A stretch of DNA of 64,000 nucleotides from AP-15 sp963814805 (lineage in GTDB: Bacteria; Pseudomonadota; Alphaproteobacteria; ATCC43930; CGMCC-115725), in NCBI GenBank assembly GCA_963814805.1, contig CAWFER010000006.1, positions 310,001-374,000 of the forward strand. Direction: 5' to 3'. How positions within the stretch are numbered: position 1 is the first letter of the stretch; each line of letters starts with the position of its first letter. The notes under the pieces are model-generated. The model searched no databases. It saw nothing but the letters and a program-made list of their open reading frames with translations, and was not told where the DNA came from. A program made the position numbers and the translations under genes. Positions 30,813-39,963 of the stretch are shown in pieces.

Positions 30813-31889
30813 CTATCCCCCGACCGATTTCAGCTTCCAGGCGAGCCCGTCGACGATCTCGGCGAGGATCGCCTCAATGTCGTAGCGATACTGCCATTGC
30901 GGATAGTCGCTTTGAAAGCGGCGCACGTCGGAGATCCACCAGATATGGTCGCCGGTGCGGTTTTGTTCCGAATAGGACCAGTTCATCGGCTTGCCGGTCA
31001 GCCGCTCGCAGGCGGCGATCGCCTCCAGCATCGAGCAATTGGCGTGCCGGCCGCCGCCGATGTTGTAGACCGCCCCCGAGCGCGGCGCCTGGATGAACTG
31101 CCAGAACGCGTTGACCAGATCGTAGGAATGGATGTTATCGCGGACCTGTTTTCCCTGGTAGCCCAGGACCGTATAGGGCTCGCCGGTGACCGCGCATTTG
31201 GCCAGATAGGCGAGAAAGCCGTGCAGTTTGGCGCCGGAGTGGCCGGGGCCGGTCAGGCAGCCGCCGCGGAAGCAGGCGGTGTGCATCCCGAAATACCGGC
31301 CATATTCCTGGACCAGGACATCGGCGGCGAGCTTGGACGCGCCAAACAGGCTGTGCAGGCACGAATCGACGCTCATGCTCTCGTCGATGCCGTGTGCGGC
31401 AAAGGGGTGCTCGGGGCTCACTTCCCAGCGCCGCTCCTGCTCGATCAGCGGCAATAGGTTGGGCGCGTCGCCGTAAACCTTGTTGGTGCTGGTAAAGATG
31501 AACGGCGCCTCTTGGCAGTGCCGGCGCGCCGCCTCCAAGAGGTTCAAGGTGCCGTTGGCGTTGACCGTGAAATCGGTCTGCGGGTCGCTCGCCGCCCAAT
31601 CGTGCGACGGCTGGGCCGCGGTGTGGATGACCGCCGCGATGGCGCCGCCGTAGCGGACGAAAACCTTATCCATCAGCGCCGCGTCGCGGATGTCGCCATC
31701 GACGTGGCGATAGCCCTTGATCTCGATTTCGAGGCGCTGCCGGCTCCACGCCGTGCTGGCCTCGTTGCCGAAGAAGACGCGGCGCATGTCATTGTCGATG
31801 CCGACGATGTCGAACCCTTGGGCGGCGAAAAAGCGCACCGATTCAGCCCCGATCAGCCCCGCCGACCCCGTCACCAGCACCACGCTCAT
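30813..31889 (-). CDS. NAD-dependent sugar epimerase 1 (CDP-paratose epimerase-like)
   Basis: This extended short-chain dehydrogenase acts on a nucleotide sugar. The Rossmann motif SVVLVTGSAGLIGAESVRFF lies at the N-terminus. DPQTDFTVNANGTLNLLEAA and FTSTNKVYGDAPNLLPL precede the catalytic region SLFGASKLAADVLVQEYGRY, where the usual Tyr of YxxxK is Phe (FGASK). The start is ATG 31889 with a GGAG site; a longer frame to 31955 would overlap the upstream gene. The overall similarity is to CDP-tyvelose/paratose 2-epimerases, in which the substrate is epimerised at C2. The product is about 358 residues and intact. Confidence 0.85.
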   Translation of the reverse strand: MSVVLVTGSAGLIGAESVRFFAAQGFDIVGIDNDMRRVFFGNEASTAWSRQRLEIEIKGYRHVDGDIRDAALMDKVFVRYGGAIAAVIHTAAQPSHDWAASDPQTDFTVNANGTLNLLEAARRHCQEAPFIFTSTNKVYGDAPNLLPLIEQERRWEVSPEHPFAAHGIDESMSVDSCLHSLFGASKLAADVLVQEYGRYFGMHTACFRGGCLTGPGHSGAKLHGFLAYLAKCAVTGEPYTVLGYQGKQVRDNIHSYDLVNAFWQFIQAPRSGAVYNIGGGRHANCSMLEAIAACERLTGKPMNWSYSEQNRTGDHIWWISDVRRFQSDYPQWQYRYDIEAILAEIVDGLAWKLKSVGG

Positions 31890-31909
31890 GCTCTGCTCCG
31901 CGACGCTCG

Positions 31910-32968
31910 TTATCCCAGCACCGGCTCCAGCGCGGCGCGGTGGCGATCGAGCCATTCCAGGATTTCATCAAGGAGCGCCCCGACCGAGCGGGTCGGGGCC
32001 CAGCCCGTCGCCTGCCGCACCCGGCCGGCATCGGTGACATAATAGGGGATGTCGGCCGGCCGCGTCGCCGGATCCGAGCCGAGCGCCAGCGAAACGCCGG
32101 TATGGGCGGCGCACAGCTGGGTCAACTCGGCCAATGACACGCTGATTTCGGGGCCGCCGCCGACATTGTAGGTCTGCCCGGAACAGCGGTCGAAGGCGTC
32201 GATCTGGCGGCAGATCAGCTCGAACAAATCGGCCACGTGCAGCACGTCGCGCACCTGATGGCCCGTGCCGCCGAACCCGCTATAGGCGAGCGCGCCGCCG
32301 TAACGGTGCCGCGCCGCCCACAGCACGAAAAAGCCCTGATCGACCTTGCCCATCTGCCACGGGCCGGTCAGCACGCCGCAGCGATTGACGATCGCGCGCA
32401 GCCCATAGGCGGCGTGGTATTCCTCGATCAGCAATTCCGAGGCGAGTTTGCTCGCCCCATAAAGCGAGCGCGGACCCGCTGTCGGAAAATCCTCGGCGAT
32501 GCCGCGCTCGGACCAGCCGGGGCCGTTTTCCCCGGCGGCCAGGGTCAGGCGGTCGCCCTCGCTGCGCAATGGCAGCCGGCGCAGCGCGGCAATCGAATAG
32601 ACCCTGCTGGTCGACAGGAAAATCATCGCGCTGCCGTGGCGGCGCGCATAGTCGAGGCAGTTGATCGTGCCGCAGAGGTTGGTGTTGAGCAGATAGCGCG
32701 CGCCGCCGTCATAGCCGGCGTGGACCGAGGGTTCGGCCGAGCATTCGATGACCAGATCGGCCGCGGGCAGCCCATCGAAATCCTCGGGATTGCGCACGTC
32801 GCCATGAACAAAGCCGACGCCGCCGGCGCGCAGCCGGGACAATGCGAGTTCGCTGCCGCGGCGGTGCAGATTATCGAAAGCGACGACCTCCTCGCCGCGC
32901 CGTTCGGCCAGCAGCAGACCCAGATTCGAGCCGACAAAGCCGGCCCCTCCGGTGATCAGGATGCGCAT
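31910..32968 (-). CDS. NAD-dependent sugar epimerase 2 (CDP-paratose epimerase-like)
   Basis: This intact 352-residue extended SDR begins MRILITGGAGFVGSNLGLLL (NAD-binding GxxGxxG). FVHGDVRNPEDFDGLPAADL, FLSTSRVYSIAALRRLPL and the active-site YGASKLASELLIEEYHAAYG (full YxxxK) are present. The C-terminal GQTYNVGGGPEISVSLAEL is the substrate-side motif. It resembles CDP-paratose 2-epimerases and related CDP-sugar enzymes and is about 20 bases upstream of epimerase 1. Two such enzymes in tandem suggest a pathway to a deoxysugar for the GT2/GtrA system, but no nucleotidyltransferase or dehydratase lies in the window. Confidence 0.88.
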   Translation of the reverse strand: MRILITGGAGFVGSNLGLLLAERRGEEVVAFDNLHRRGSELALSRLRAGGVGFVHGDVRNPEDFDGLPAADLVIECSAEPSVHAGYDGGARYLLNTNLCGTINCLDYARRHGSAMIFLSTSRVYSIAALRRLPLRSEGDRLTLAAGENGPGWSERGIAEDFPTAGPRSLYGASKLASELLIEEYHAAYGLRAIVNRCGVLTGPWQMGKVDQGFFVLWAARHRYGGALAYSGFGGTGHQVRDVLHVADLFELICRQIDAFDRCSGQTYNVGGGPEISVSLAELTQLCAAHTGVSLALGSDPATRPADIPYYVTDAGRVRQATGWAPTRSVGALLDEILEWLDRHRAALEPVLG

Positions 32969-33147
32969 GGTCCCCCATCAACCCCGGGCACTCATAGCCG
33001 ACGCCCTGGCGCGCGGCAAGATTATTGCGCGCGATCCGGCTGCACCTGCCCTGCCTGCCTCGGGCTTTATCGTTTTACGTCGAAATGGCTGCTTCGATCG
33101 CGGCCGCGGGTCTACTCTGGCGGGGCTGCGACCGACAGGAGGGGCTC

Positions 33148-34308
33148 ATGGTTGCGATCATCACCACGCCGCGGCTGCTGGCGATCGGCGGCGGCGCGCT
33201 CGCCGAACTGCCGGGAATGCTGACGCGGCTCGGCCTCGCCCGGCCGCTGATCGTCACCGACCCCTATATTCGCGACTGCGGCATCCTCGAGCGCGCGGCC
33301 GCGCTGCTCGACCGCGCCCGGATCGGCTGCGAGGTCTTTGCCGACACCGTTCCCGACCCGACCACGGCGGTGGTCGAGGCCGGCGCGCGGGTGCTGAGCG
33401 CAGCCGGTTTCGACAGCCTCGTCGCCATCGGCGGCGGCAGCTCGATCGACACGGCGAAGGCGATGAGCGTGCTTGCCGCCAATGGCGGGCGGATGCGCGA
33501 CTGGAAGGTTCCGGCCGAGATTCCCAAAGCCGGGCTGCCGCTGGTGGCGATCCCGACCACCGCCGGCACCGGGTCGGAGGTGACCCGGTTCACCGTCATC
33601 ACCGATACCGAGACCGACGAGAAGATGCTGATCGCCGGGCTCGCCTGCTGCCCGTTGGCCGCGATCGTCGATTACGAGCTGACCTTGACCATGCCGTTGC
33701 GGCTGACCGCGGATACCGGGCTCGACAGCCTGACCCACGCGATCGAGGCCTATGTCAGCCGGCGCGCCAGCCCCTACACCGACGGGCTCGCCCGCAACGC
33801 GATGGGGCTGATCGCGCGCCACATCCGCACCGCCTGCGCCGAACCCGACAATCGCGCCGCCCGCGAGGCGATGATGCTGGGGGCGACGACCGCCGGGATG
33901 GCGTTCTCCAACTCGAGCGTGGCGCTGGTCCACGGCATGAGCCGGCCGATCGGCGCCTTTTTCCATGTGCCGCACGGCCTCTCGAACGCGATGCTGCTGC
34001 CCGAAATCACCGCGTTCTCGGCCCCGGCGGCGCTTGACCGCTACGCCGATTGCGCCCGCGCAATGGGGCTGGCCGAGGAGGGGGAAGGCAGCCAGGGGTC
34101 GGTGGCGCGGCTGCTCGACGAATTGCGCCGGCTGAACCGGGATTTGGCGGTGCCGAGCCCGCGCGCTTACGGCATCGACCGCGCGCGCTACGAGGAATTG
34201 CTGCCGGTCATGGCAAGCCAGGCGCTGGCCTCGGGTTCGCCCGCCAACAACCCGCTTGCTCCATCAAGCGACGAGATCATCGCGCTCTACCGGCGAGTTT
34301 ACGACTGA
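33148..34308 (+). CDS. Iron-containing alcohol dehydrogenase
   Basis: This intact 386-residue type III alcohol dehydrogenase is NAD(P)-dependent and oxidises or reduces alcohols and aldehydes in the cytoplasm. The start is ATG 33148 with an AGGAGG site 5 bases upstream, preferred over an in-frame upstream start at 33025. The nucleotide site VAIGGGSSIDTAKAMSVLA, PTTAGTGSEVTRFTVIT and the metal-binding stretches TADTGLDSLTHAIEAYVSRR (Asp, His) and VHGMSRPIGAFFHVPHG (His residues) are complete. The neighbour on the other strand is a Rieske protein. Substrate cannot be inferred. Confidence 0.92.
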   Translation: MVAIITTPRLLAIGGGALAELPGMLTRLGLARPLIVTDPYIRDCGILERAAALLDRARIGCEVFADTVPDPTTAVVEAGARVLSAAGFDSLVAIGGGSSIDTAKAMSVLAANGGRMRDWKVPAEIPKAGLPLVAIPTTAGTGSEVTRFTVITDTETDEKMLIAGLACCPLAAIVDYELTLTMPLRLTADTGLDSLTHAIEAYVSRRASPYTDGLARNAMGLIARHIRTACAEPDNRAAREAMMLGATTAGMAFSNSSVALVHGMSRPIGAFFHVPHGLSNAMLLPEITAFSAPAALDRYADCARAMGLAEEGEGSQGSVARLLDELRRLNRDLAVPSPRAYGIDRARYEELLPVMASQALASGSPANNPLAPSSDEIIALYRRVYD

Positions 34309-34318
34309 AACGGCCTGC

Positions 34319-34642
34319 TCAGCCGAGCTTGACCTCGATGTCGTCGCCGACGAGACGGACCGGGTAGGTTTTCAGGTCTTCGGTCGCCGGCGGGTCGAGC
34401 ACTTTGCCGGTGCGGATGTCGAAGCGCGCGGCATGAAGCGGGCATTCGATCGTCTCGCCGTCGAGCCAGCCGTCGGAGAGGCAGGCATAGGCGTGGGTGC
34501 ACACGTTATCGGTGGCGAACAGGCCTTCGTCGCTGTCGTAGATCGCGATCGAATGGCCGGCCACGTCGATGCCGATGACCTCGCCCGCCGCCAGCTCGCT
34601 GCGAGCGGCCGCCCTGACCCAGCCGGTTTCGTCCGCGCTCAT
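34319..34642 (-). CDS. Rieske [2Fe-2S] ferredoxin-like protein
   Basis: This intact 107-residue single-domain Rieske protein has the ligands Cys48, His50, Cys67 and His70, in the motifs CTH and CPLH. It resembles the ferredoxin component of bacterial non-heme-iron aromatic oxygenases and the small subunit of NirD type. No oxygenase subunit lies in the window, so its redox partner is unknown. It converges on the alcohol dehydrogenase stop 10 bases away. Confidence 0.92.
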   Translation of the reverse strand: MSADETGWVRAAARSELAAGEVIGIDVAGHSIAIYDSDEGLFATDNVCTHAYACLSDGWLDGETIECPLHAARFDIRTGKVLDPPATEDLKTYPVRLVGDDIEVKLG

Positions 34643-34722
34643 CGCCCACCTCCCCCGCTCCGCGGAGACGCGATGGCGTCGCCCGGGCTCGAATCCAACA
34701 ACAGATGGCCGAGGCGCCGCGG

Positions 34723-34973
34723 CTAGGCCGACGAATCTTCGGAGAACGCCTTGAACGCGATCACGGTGAAGGTGTCCTTTACCCCGGCAGGGGACGCTCG
34801 GTGACGAAGCGGCCGATATCGGTCTCGTCCGGCAGGTAGCATTTCATTAAGAGATCGTATTGGCCCGAGGTCGAATAGACCTCCGAGACCTGATCGAGGT
34901 TGAGCACCGCCGCGTCGGCCACGGTATAGGCTTGGCCGAGTTCGCATTTGACCATGACGAAGATCGTCTTCAT
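34723..34973 (-). CDS. Stand-alone Lrp/AsnC ligand-binding (RAM) domain protein (frameshifted)
   Basis: About 83 residues begin MKTIFVMVKCELGQAYTVAD and continue EVYSTSGQYDLLMKCYLPD, the alpha-beta RAM fold of Lrp/AsnC regulators without the DNA-binding half. The frame is lost in the G-run near 34783-34790: restoring one G joins GRFVTERPLPG to VKDTFTVIAFKAFSEDSSA, which completes the domain. Stand-alone RAM proteins form rings that bind amino acids and modulate full-length Lrp proteins. This gene gives a clear example of a homopolymer deletion. Confidence 0.8.
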
Positions 34974-35032
34974 CGCGGGGCGGCGGGTGGCTTGGGCGGC
35001 GGCTCGGCCGGACGAACTCAGGGCCGGGCGAT

Positions 35033-36557
35033 TCAGGGCCGGGCGACGACGCGCGGCGGGCGGGCGAGAAAGGCCGGCAGATCATCGCCAAAGCCGACGA
35101 CCTTACGATCCTCCTCCGGGCCGCGCTCCGGTTGCCGAGGGCGGCGCGGCTGGGCGGCCCGCGGGAACGGGGTCACGTTCGCGCCATTCCCATTCAGCGG
35201 CGGCCGATTGAGAGGTTGCGGCAACTCTGGCCGTTTGGGCAATTCCGGCAAACTCGGCCGCGTCGCGGTATCGACCGCCGGGGTCGGTTTGCGGCGGGGC
35301 GCGCGCTCCCTCGGCGCGGCCGCGCGCGCAGCCGGCTTGTCGCCCGCGGCGCGCCGCGGGCGATCCGGTCGAGCAGCGCCGGCCGCAGGCCGCGAGCCGC
35401 GTCCGCGGCGTGCGGTGTAGTCGAGTTCGGCGGTGGTCGATGCCTTCGATCGCGCCCATCGGAATGTCGTTGCCGATCAGCTTAACGATCTCGGCGACCG
35501 CTTTGCCGTCCTCCGGCGCCGCCAGCATGAAGGAGCGGCCGCTGAGCCCGGCCCGGCCGGTTCGGCCGATGCGGTGCACGTAATCCTCGGCATGGACCGG
35601 CACGTCGAAGCAGAACACGTGGCTCATGCCCTTGATGTCGAGCCCGCGCGCGGCGACGTCGCTGGCGACCAGCAGCCGGATCTCGCCGCGCTTGAAGCGT
35701 TCCAAGGTCTCGGTGCGTTTCGGCTGCGGCATGTCGCCGTGCAGCGCCGCGGCGTCGAAGCCGTGTCGAGCCAGCGATTTGAACAGAAGATCGACGTCGC
35801 GCTTGCGGTTGCAAAAGATCAGCGCGTTTTTTACGTCCTCGGACGCGATCAGTCGGCGCAGCGCATCGCGCTTGTCGCGCGGATCGACGACGGCCAGCGA
35901 CTGGACCACCAGCGCTGCCGGCGAGGCCGGCGGCGCCACCGAGATTTCCACCGGATTGCGCAGAAAGGCGTCGGCGAGCTTGCGGATCTCGGCTGGCATC
36001 GTCGCTGAGAAAAACAAGGTCTGCCGGCTCTTCGGCAACAGCCCGACGATCCGCTCCACATCCGGAATAAAGCCCATGTCGAGCATCCGGTCGGCCTCGT
36101 CGATAACGAGGATGTGCGCGTCGGACAGCAGGATCTTGCCCCGTCCGTGCAGGTCGAGCAGCCGCCCCGGGGTGGCGATCAGCACGTCGACGCCGCGATC
36201 GAGCTTGCGCTCCTGGTCGACAAAGCTCTCGCCGCCGATCAACAGCGCCATCGTCAGACGATGGTATTTGCCGTAGAGTTCGAAGGAGGCGGCGACCTGG
36301 GTCGCCAGCTCGCGCGTCGGCTCCAGGATCAGCGAGCGCGGCATCCGCGCCCGCGACCGACCCGCCGCCAGCATGTCGATCATCGGCAGGACAAAGCTCG
36401 CGGTCTTTCCGGTTCCCGTCTGCGCACAGCCTAAAACATCCTCCATGCGCTTTACATGGGGGATGGCTTGTTCCTGGATCGCGGTGGGAGTCGTATAACC
36501 GGCGTCGGATACTGCCTGAAGAACCTCAGGCGAGAGTTCGAGGTCTGAAAAACCCAT
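35033..36557 (-). CDS. rhlE: DEAD-box RNA helicase RhlE-like (one frameshift)
   Basis: This ATP-dependent RNA helicase works in ribosome assembly and RNA decay. Motifs in order are the Q-motif TPTAIQEQAIPHV, CAQTGTGKTASFVLP (I), PTRELATQ (Ia), VLIATPGRLLDL (Ib), VIDEADRMLDMGF (II, DEAD), FFSATMP (III), DVAARGLDIKGMSHV (V) and YVHRIGRTGRAG (VI). The start is ATG 36557. A frame break near 35430 shifts a basic, Pro-rich tail; its correct frame ends GFGDDLPAFLARPPRVVARP at 35033, as in relatives. A full length of about 507 residues is normal. The leader is AT-rich (36560-36640), suiting cold-inducible control. Confidence 0.93.
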
Positions 36558-36685
36558 TGAAAAGTTGTAGCCTTTTTGTAACAATTAGTTGCGTTGAACC
36601 TGATGTTTTAATTGGGCATGCGGGGCGGCATGTCAATCGTTTTCTTGGCTCGCGGCCATGCCGCGCCAACGGGGCAGGAATCCGA

Positions 36686-36955
36686 TCAGCGCCGGCGAAA
36701 CTGCGGCCGCGGCGCCATCGGCGGCCCGGCCCGCTCATCCTTATGGCGAAAGTTGATCCGGCCCTTGGTCAGATCGTAGGGGGTCATTTCGACCGTCACC
36801 CGGTCGCCGGCGAGAATTCGGATGCGGTTCTTTTTCATCCTTCCGGATGAATAGGCGAGGGTTTCGTGCCCGTTGTCGAGCCGCACGCGAAACCGCGCAT
36901 CGGGGAGCAGCTCGAGCACGGTGCCTTCGAATTCAATCAGATCTTCCTTGGCCAA
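36686..36955 (-). CDS. infA: Translation initiation factor IF-1
   Basis: This intact 89-residue S1/OB-fold factor binds the ribosomal A site during initiation. MAKEDLIEFEGTVLELLPDA and GDRVTVEMTPYDLTKGRINF are diagnostic. It is about 17 residues longer than the 72-residue standard because of an Arg/Pro-rich tail (DERAGPPMAPRPQFRRR) after the usual FRHK end. It lies downstream of the cold shock gene beyond a terminator, so it probably has its own promoter. Confidence 0.96.
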   Translation of the reverse strand: MAKEDLIEFEGTVLELLPDARFRVRLDNGHETLAYSSGRMKKNRIRILAGDRVTVEMTPYDLTKGRINFRHKDERAGPPMAPRPQFRRR

Positions 36956-36970
36956 CCAGGTCTCCTAGGC

Positions 36971-36999
36971 AAAGAAACGGGGGCGCGCCGGCACCCCCG
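36971..36999 (-). terminator. Rho-independent terminator after the cold shock gene
   Basis: Read on the minus strand, CGGGGG and CCCCCG arms (36999-36994 and 36983-36978) enclose a GC loop. TTTCTTT (36977-36971) follows. It lies about 20 bases past the cold shock stop and 16 bases before the infA start. Confidence 0.8.
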
Positions 37000-37018
37000 C
37001 ATAACTGTCTAACCTCCC

Positions 37019-37225
37019 TTAGACCGGGCGCAGATTGACTGCGGAGACCCGGCCGCGCTGGCCTTGTTCCAGCTCGAAACTGAGCTTTTGGCCTTCACGC
37101 AGATTGTCGATACCCGCGCGTTCGACGGCCGAGATGTGGACGAACACATCAGCGCCGCCGTTTTCGGGCTGGATGAAGCCATAGCCCTTTTGCGCATTGA
37201 ACCATTTGACCGTACCGGTCGCCAT
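37019..37225 (-). CDS. cspA: Cold shock protein (CspA family)
   Basis: This intact 68-residue OB-fold RNA chaperone has the RNA-binding motifs KGYGFIQP and VFVHISAV. The start is ATG 37225 (MATGTVKWFNAQ); the longer open frame is its leader. The 170-base leader between this gene and parE is long for the genome and may act as a thermosensor, but I cannot show its fold. It ends in a strong terminator. Confidence 0.96.
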   Translation of the reverse strand: MATGTVKWFNAQKGYGFIQPENGGADVFVHISAVERAGIDNLREGQKLSFELEQGQRGRVSAVNLRPV

Positions 37226-37398
37226 CAGCAGTAACTCCAAGTAGCAAGATAGGCCGCTGCGCGGATGCGCAGCGTATCGGACATCGATTGGCTCGGGAAA
37301 CGGTCGGACGATCGCATACGAACGCAAGGCCGGAAGCCGAACCCAAACGGGTCGACGTATTTTAGGTAAGCGGGTTTCCGCAGTTGCGCAAGGAATCT

Positions 37399-39465
37399 TT
37401 ATAAATCGAGGTCGCGCACGAAGCGGGCGTTCTTTTGGATGTAGTCGAAGCGCAGCTCGGGGCGCCGGCCCATCAGGGTTTCGACCAGGGTGCGGGTGCG
37501 CGCGCCCGGCGACGCCTCGATCCCGGTCTCGCCCTCGACCGGCGGCGGGTCCGCTGACCCGAGGTCCCCTGGCCCGAGGTCCCGTGGCCCGAGGTCCCGT
37601 GGCCCGAGGTCCCGTGGCCCGATGCCGACCCGCAACAGGGTGCGCTGCGCCGGGTCCATCGTCGTCGCCCGCAGCGAGCGCGCCGGCATTTCGCCCAGCC
37701 CCTTGAAGCGGCTGACCTCGATCTTGCCGCGTCCGGTAAACTCGGTGCGCAGCAATTCCTCGCGATGCGCCTCGTCGCGGGCATAGCGGGTGACCTCGCC
37801 CTGGGTCAGTCGGTAGAGCGGCGGCAATGCCAGAAAGAGATGCCCGCCGTCGATCAGCTTTGGCATTTCGCGATAGAAGTAGGTCATTAAGAGCGAGGCG
37901 ATATGGGCGCCGTCAACGTCGGCGTCGGTCATGATCACCACCCGCTCGTAGCGCAGCCCCTCCTCGCGGTAATGCGCGCCCGCGCCGCAGCCCAGCGCCA
38001 GCACGATGTCGGCCAGCTCCTGGTTGGCGCGCATCTTGTCGGCCGAGGCGCTGGCGACGTTGAGGATCTTGCCGCGCAACGGCAGGATCGCCTGGGTCTC
38101 GCGATCGCGCGCCTGCTTGGCCGAGCCGCCGGCGCTGTCGCCTTCGACCAGGAAAATTTCGGTGCCGGCGGCGCTGTCGCGGGTGCAGTCGGCGAGCTTG
38201 CCCGGCAGCCGCAGCTTGCGGGTGGCGGTCTTGCGCGCGAGCTCGCGCTGCTGGCGGCGCCGCTGGCGCTCCTCGGCGCGCTCGGCGATATGGTCGAGCA
38301 ACAGCCGCGCCGTCGCCGGGTCGGCGCCGAGCCAGTGATCGAAATGGTCCTTGACCGCGTTCTCGACCAGCCGCGTCGCCTCGGCCGAGGCCAGGCGCTC
38401 CTTGGTCTGCCCCTGGAACTGCGGATCGCGGATGAACAATGAGAGCAGCAGCGCCGCCCCGCCGGTTACGTCCTCGCCGGTCGCCTGCGCGCCGCGGCGG
38501 TGGCCGATGAGCTCGCCGTAGCCCTTGAGCCCGCGCAGCAGCGCATTGCGCAGGCCGGTTTCGTGGGTTCCGCCCTCGGGTGTGGGGATCGTGTTGCAGT
38601 AGGAGTGGCTGAACCCCGCTTCCTCGTCCTCGGGCCAGGCCACCGCCCATTCGACCTTGCCGCCATCGGCCAGATCGGCCTGCCCCAGAAATGGGCGCGG
38701 GGCCATCATCGCCTGGCCGTCGAGGCTCGATGCGAGAAAGTCGCCGAGCCCGCCTGGGAAGTGCAGCCGCGCCTCGGCCGGAACCCCGTCGGGCCGCGGC
38801 AGCGAGGGGTCGCAGCTCCAGCGGATTTCGAGCCCGCGGAACAGATAGGCCTTGGATCGCGCCAACCGGTAGAGCACGGCCGGGCGGAAACCGAGCTCGC
38901 CGAAAATCTGCGGATCGGGATGAAAGCGCAGGGTGGTGCCGCGCCGGTTGTTGACCGGCCCGCATTCCTGCAGCGCCGCGCAGGGCAGCCCCCGGCTGTA
39001 GGATTGCCGCCACAACCGGCGGTCGCGGGCGACCTCGACCTCGAGCGCGTCCGAGAGCGCATTGACCACCGACACGCCAACGCCGTGCAGACCGCCGGCG
39101 GTCTGATAAGCCTCGCCGCCGAATTTGCCGCCGGCGTGCAGGGTGGTCAGAATGACTTCGAGCGCGGATTTCTCTGGAAAGCGCGGATGGGGATCGACCG
39201 GGATGCCGCGGCCGTTGTCGCGCACGGTCAGCCAATCGCCGGCGGCAAGCTCGATCTCGATCCGCGTCGCGTGCCCGGCGACGGCCTCGTCCATGGCGTT
39301 GTCGAGCACTTCGGCGGCGAGGTGATGCAGGCCGCGCTCGTCGGCGCCGCCGATGTACATGCCGGGGCGGCGGCGGACCGGCTCCAGGCCTTCGAGCACC
39401 TCGATGTCTTTGGCCGAATAGCCGTTGGCTGATTTCGGACCCGGTGCGTCGAACAGATCGGCCAT
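37399..39465 (-). CDS. parE: DNA topoisomerase IV subunit B
   Basis: This intact 688-residue ATPase subunit of topoisomerase IV decatenates daughter chromosomes with ParC. The GHKL ATP site shows EVLDNAMDEAVAGHATRIEI, VRDNGRGIPVDPHPRFPEKS and GGLHGVGVSVVNALSDALEV. The Toprim region shows FLVEGDSAGGSAKQARDRET and IMTDADVDGAHIASLLMTYF. Length and motif spacing fit ParE rather than GyrB. A 15-bp tandem repeat near the C-terminus inserts four Gly-Pro-Arg/Gly-Asp-Leu units between the Toprim part and the final MGRRPELRFDYIQKNARFV helix. Confidence 0.95.
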   Translation of the reverse strand: MADLFDAPGPKSANGYSAKDIEVLEGLEPVRRRPGMYIGGADERGLHHLAAEVLDNAMDEAVAGHATRIEIELAAGDWLTVRDNGRGIPVDPHPRFPEKSALEVILTTLHAGGKFGGEAYQTAGGLHGVGVSVVNALSDALEVEVARDRRLWRQSYSRGLPCAALQECGPVNNRRGTTLRFHPDPQIFGELGFRPAVLYRLARSKAYLFRGLEIRWSCDPSLPRPDGVPAEARLHFPGGLGDFLASSLDGQAMMAPRPFLGQADLADGGKVEWAVAWPEDEEAGFSHSYCNTIPTPEGGTHETGLRNALLRGLKGYGELIGHRRGAQATGEDVTGGAALLLSLFIRDPQFQGQTKERLASAEATRLVENAVKDHFDHWLGADPATARLLLDHIAERAEERQRRRQQRELARKTATRKLRLPGKLADCTRDSAAGTEIFLVEGDSAGGSAKQARDRETQAILPLRGKILNVASASADKMRANQELADIVLALGCGAGAHYREEGLRYERVVIMTDADVDGAHIASLLMTYFYREMPKLIDGGHLFLALPPLYRLTQGEVTRYARDEAHREELLRTEFTGRGKIEVSRFKGLGEMPARSLRATTMDPAQRTLLRVGIGPRDLGPRDLGPRDLGPGDLGSADPPPVEGETGIEASPGARTRTLVETLMGRRPELRFDYIQKNARFVRDLDL
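37556..37620. repeat. 15-bp tandem repeat within parE
   Basis: The unit ggcccgaggtcccgt is present in three exact copies (37571-37585, 37586-37600, 37601-37615), preceded by a near copy (37556-37570) and followed by a partial one. It encodes repeating Gly-Pro-Arg-Asp-Leu and preserves the reading frame. Confidence 0.95.
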
Positions 39466-39608
39466 CGCGCGACTATAGCCAGGGCGTCGGTTCGCGCAAG
39501 CAGCATTCGGTATATCCAGGCGATCAGGAAACTATATGTTGGAGCCGCCTCAACGGTTCACCTGCAGGCCGCGGATTTTATGGAACCCCGCTCGCCCGCC
39601 CCAGCGTT

Positions 39609-39836
39609 ATGATCATGGCCATGGCGATGATGATGACCAACGAGCGCAAGATCTGGGAAGCGGCGTTGCTTCTGGTCCGCCGGCACGGCGCCGCCGCCGC
39701 CGATGTCGCCCAGCGCGAGGCGCAACGCTTGCGTCAGGCCGACGACGAGCTGACCTGCGTGGTGTGGTGCTGGATCGCCCGCTCCACCGCCGAACTCTTA
39801 CGCCCGATCCCGGAAAAGGACGAGCAGGTGCATTGA
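39609..39836 (+). CDS. DUF6961-like small protein
   Basis: About 75 residues start at one of several ATGs (39609 chosen; the conserved part begins at 39636 with MTNERKIWEAALLLVRRHG). The sequence continues VAQREAQRLRQADDELTCVV and ends in a short charged tail. It resembles the small helical DUF6961 proteins of alphaproteobacteria, whose function is unknown. The assignment is from memory of the pattern 'E..IW..A......HG..A...VA.R'. It is followed after 127 bases by msrB. Confidence 0.6.
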   Translation: MIMAMAMMMTNERKIWEAALLLVRRHGAAAADVAQREAQRLRQADDELTCVVWCWIARSTAELLRPIPEKDEQVH

Positions 39837-39963
39837 GACGGACAGGCGCATGGGATCGGGTCGCTCGCGGATGGTTCGCCGATGTTTCGCCGGCGCGACC
39901 CTTAACGGCGGCCTCGCCCGTGCCGATATTCGTGCAGTTGGATAGCCTATCGGAGCAAATATT

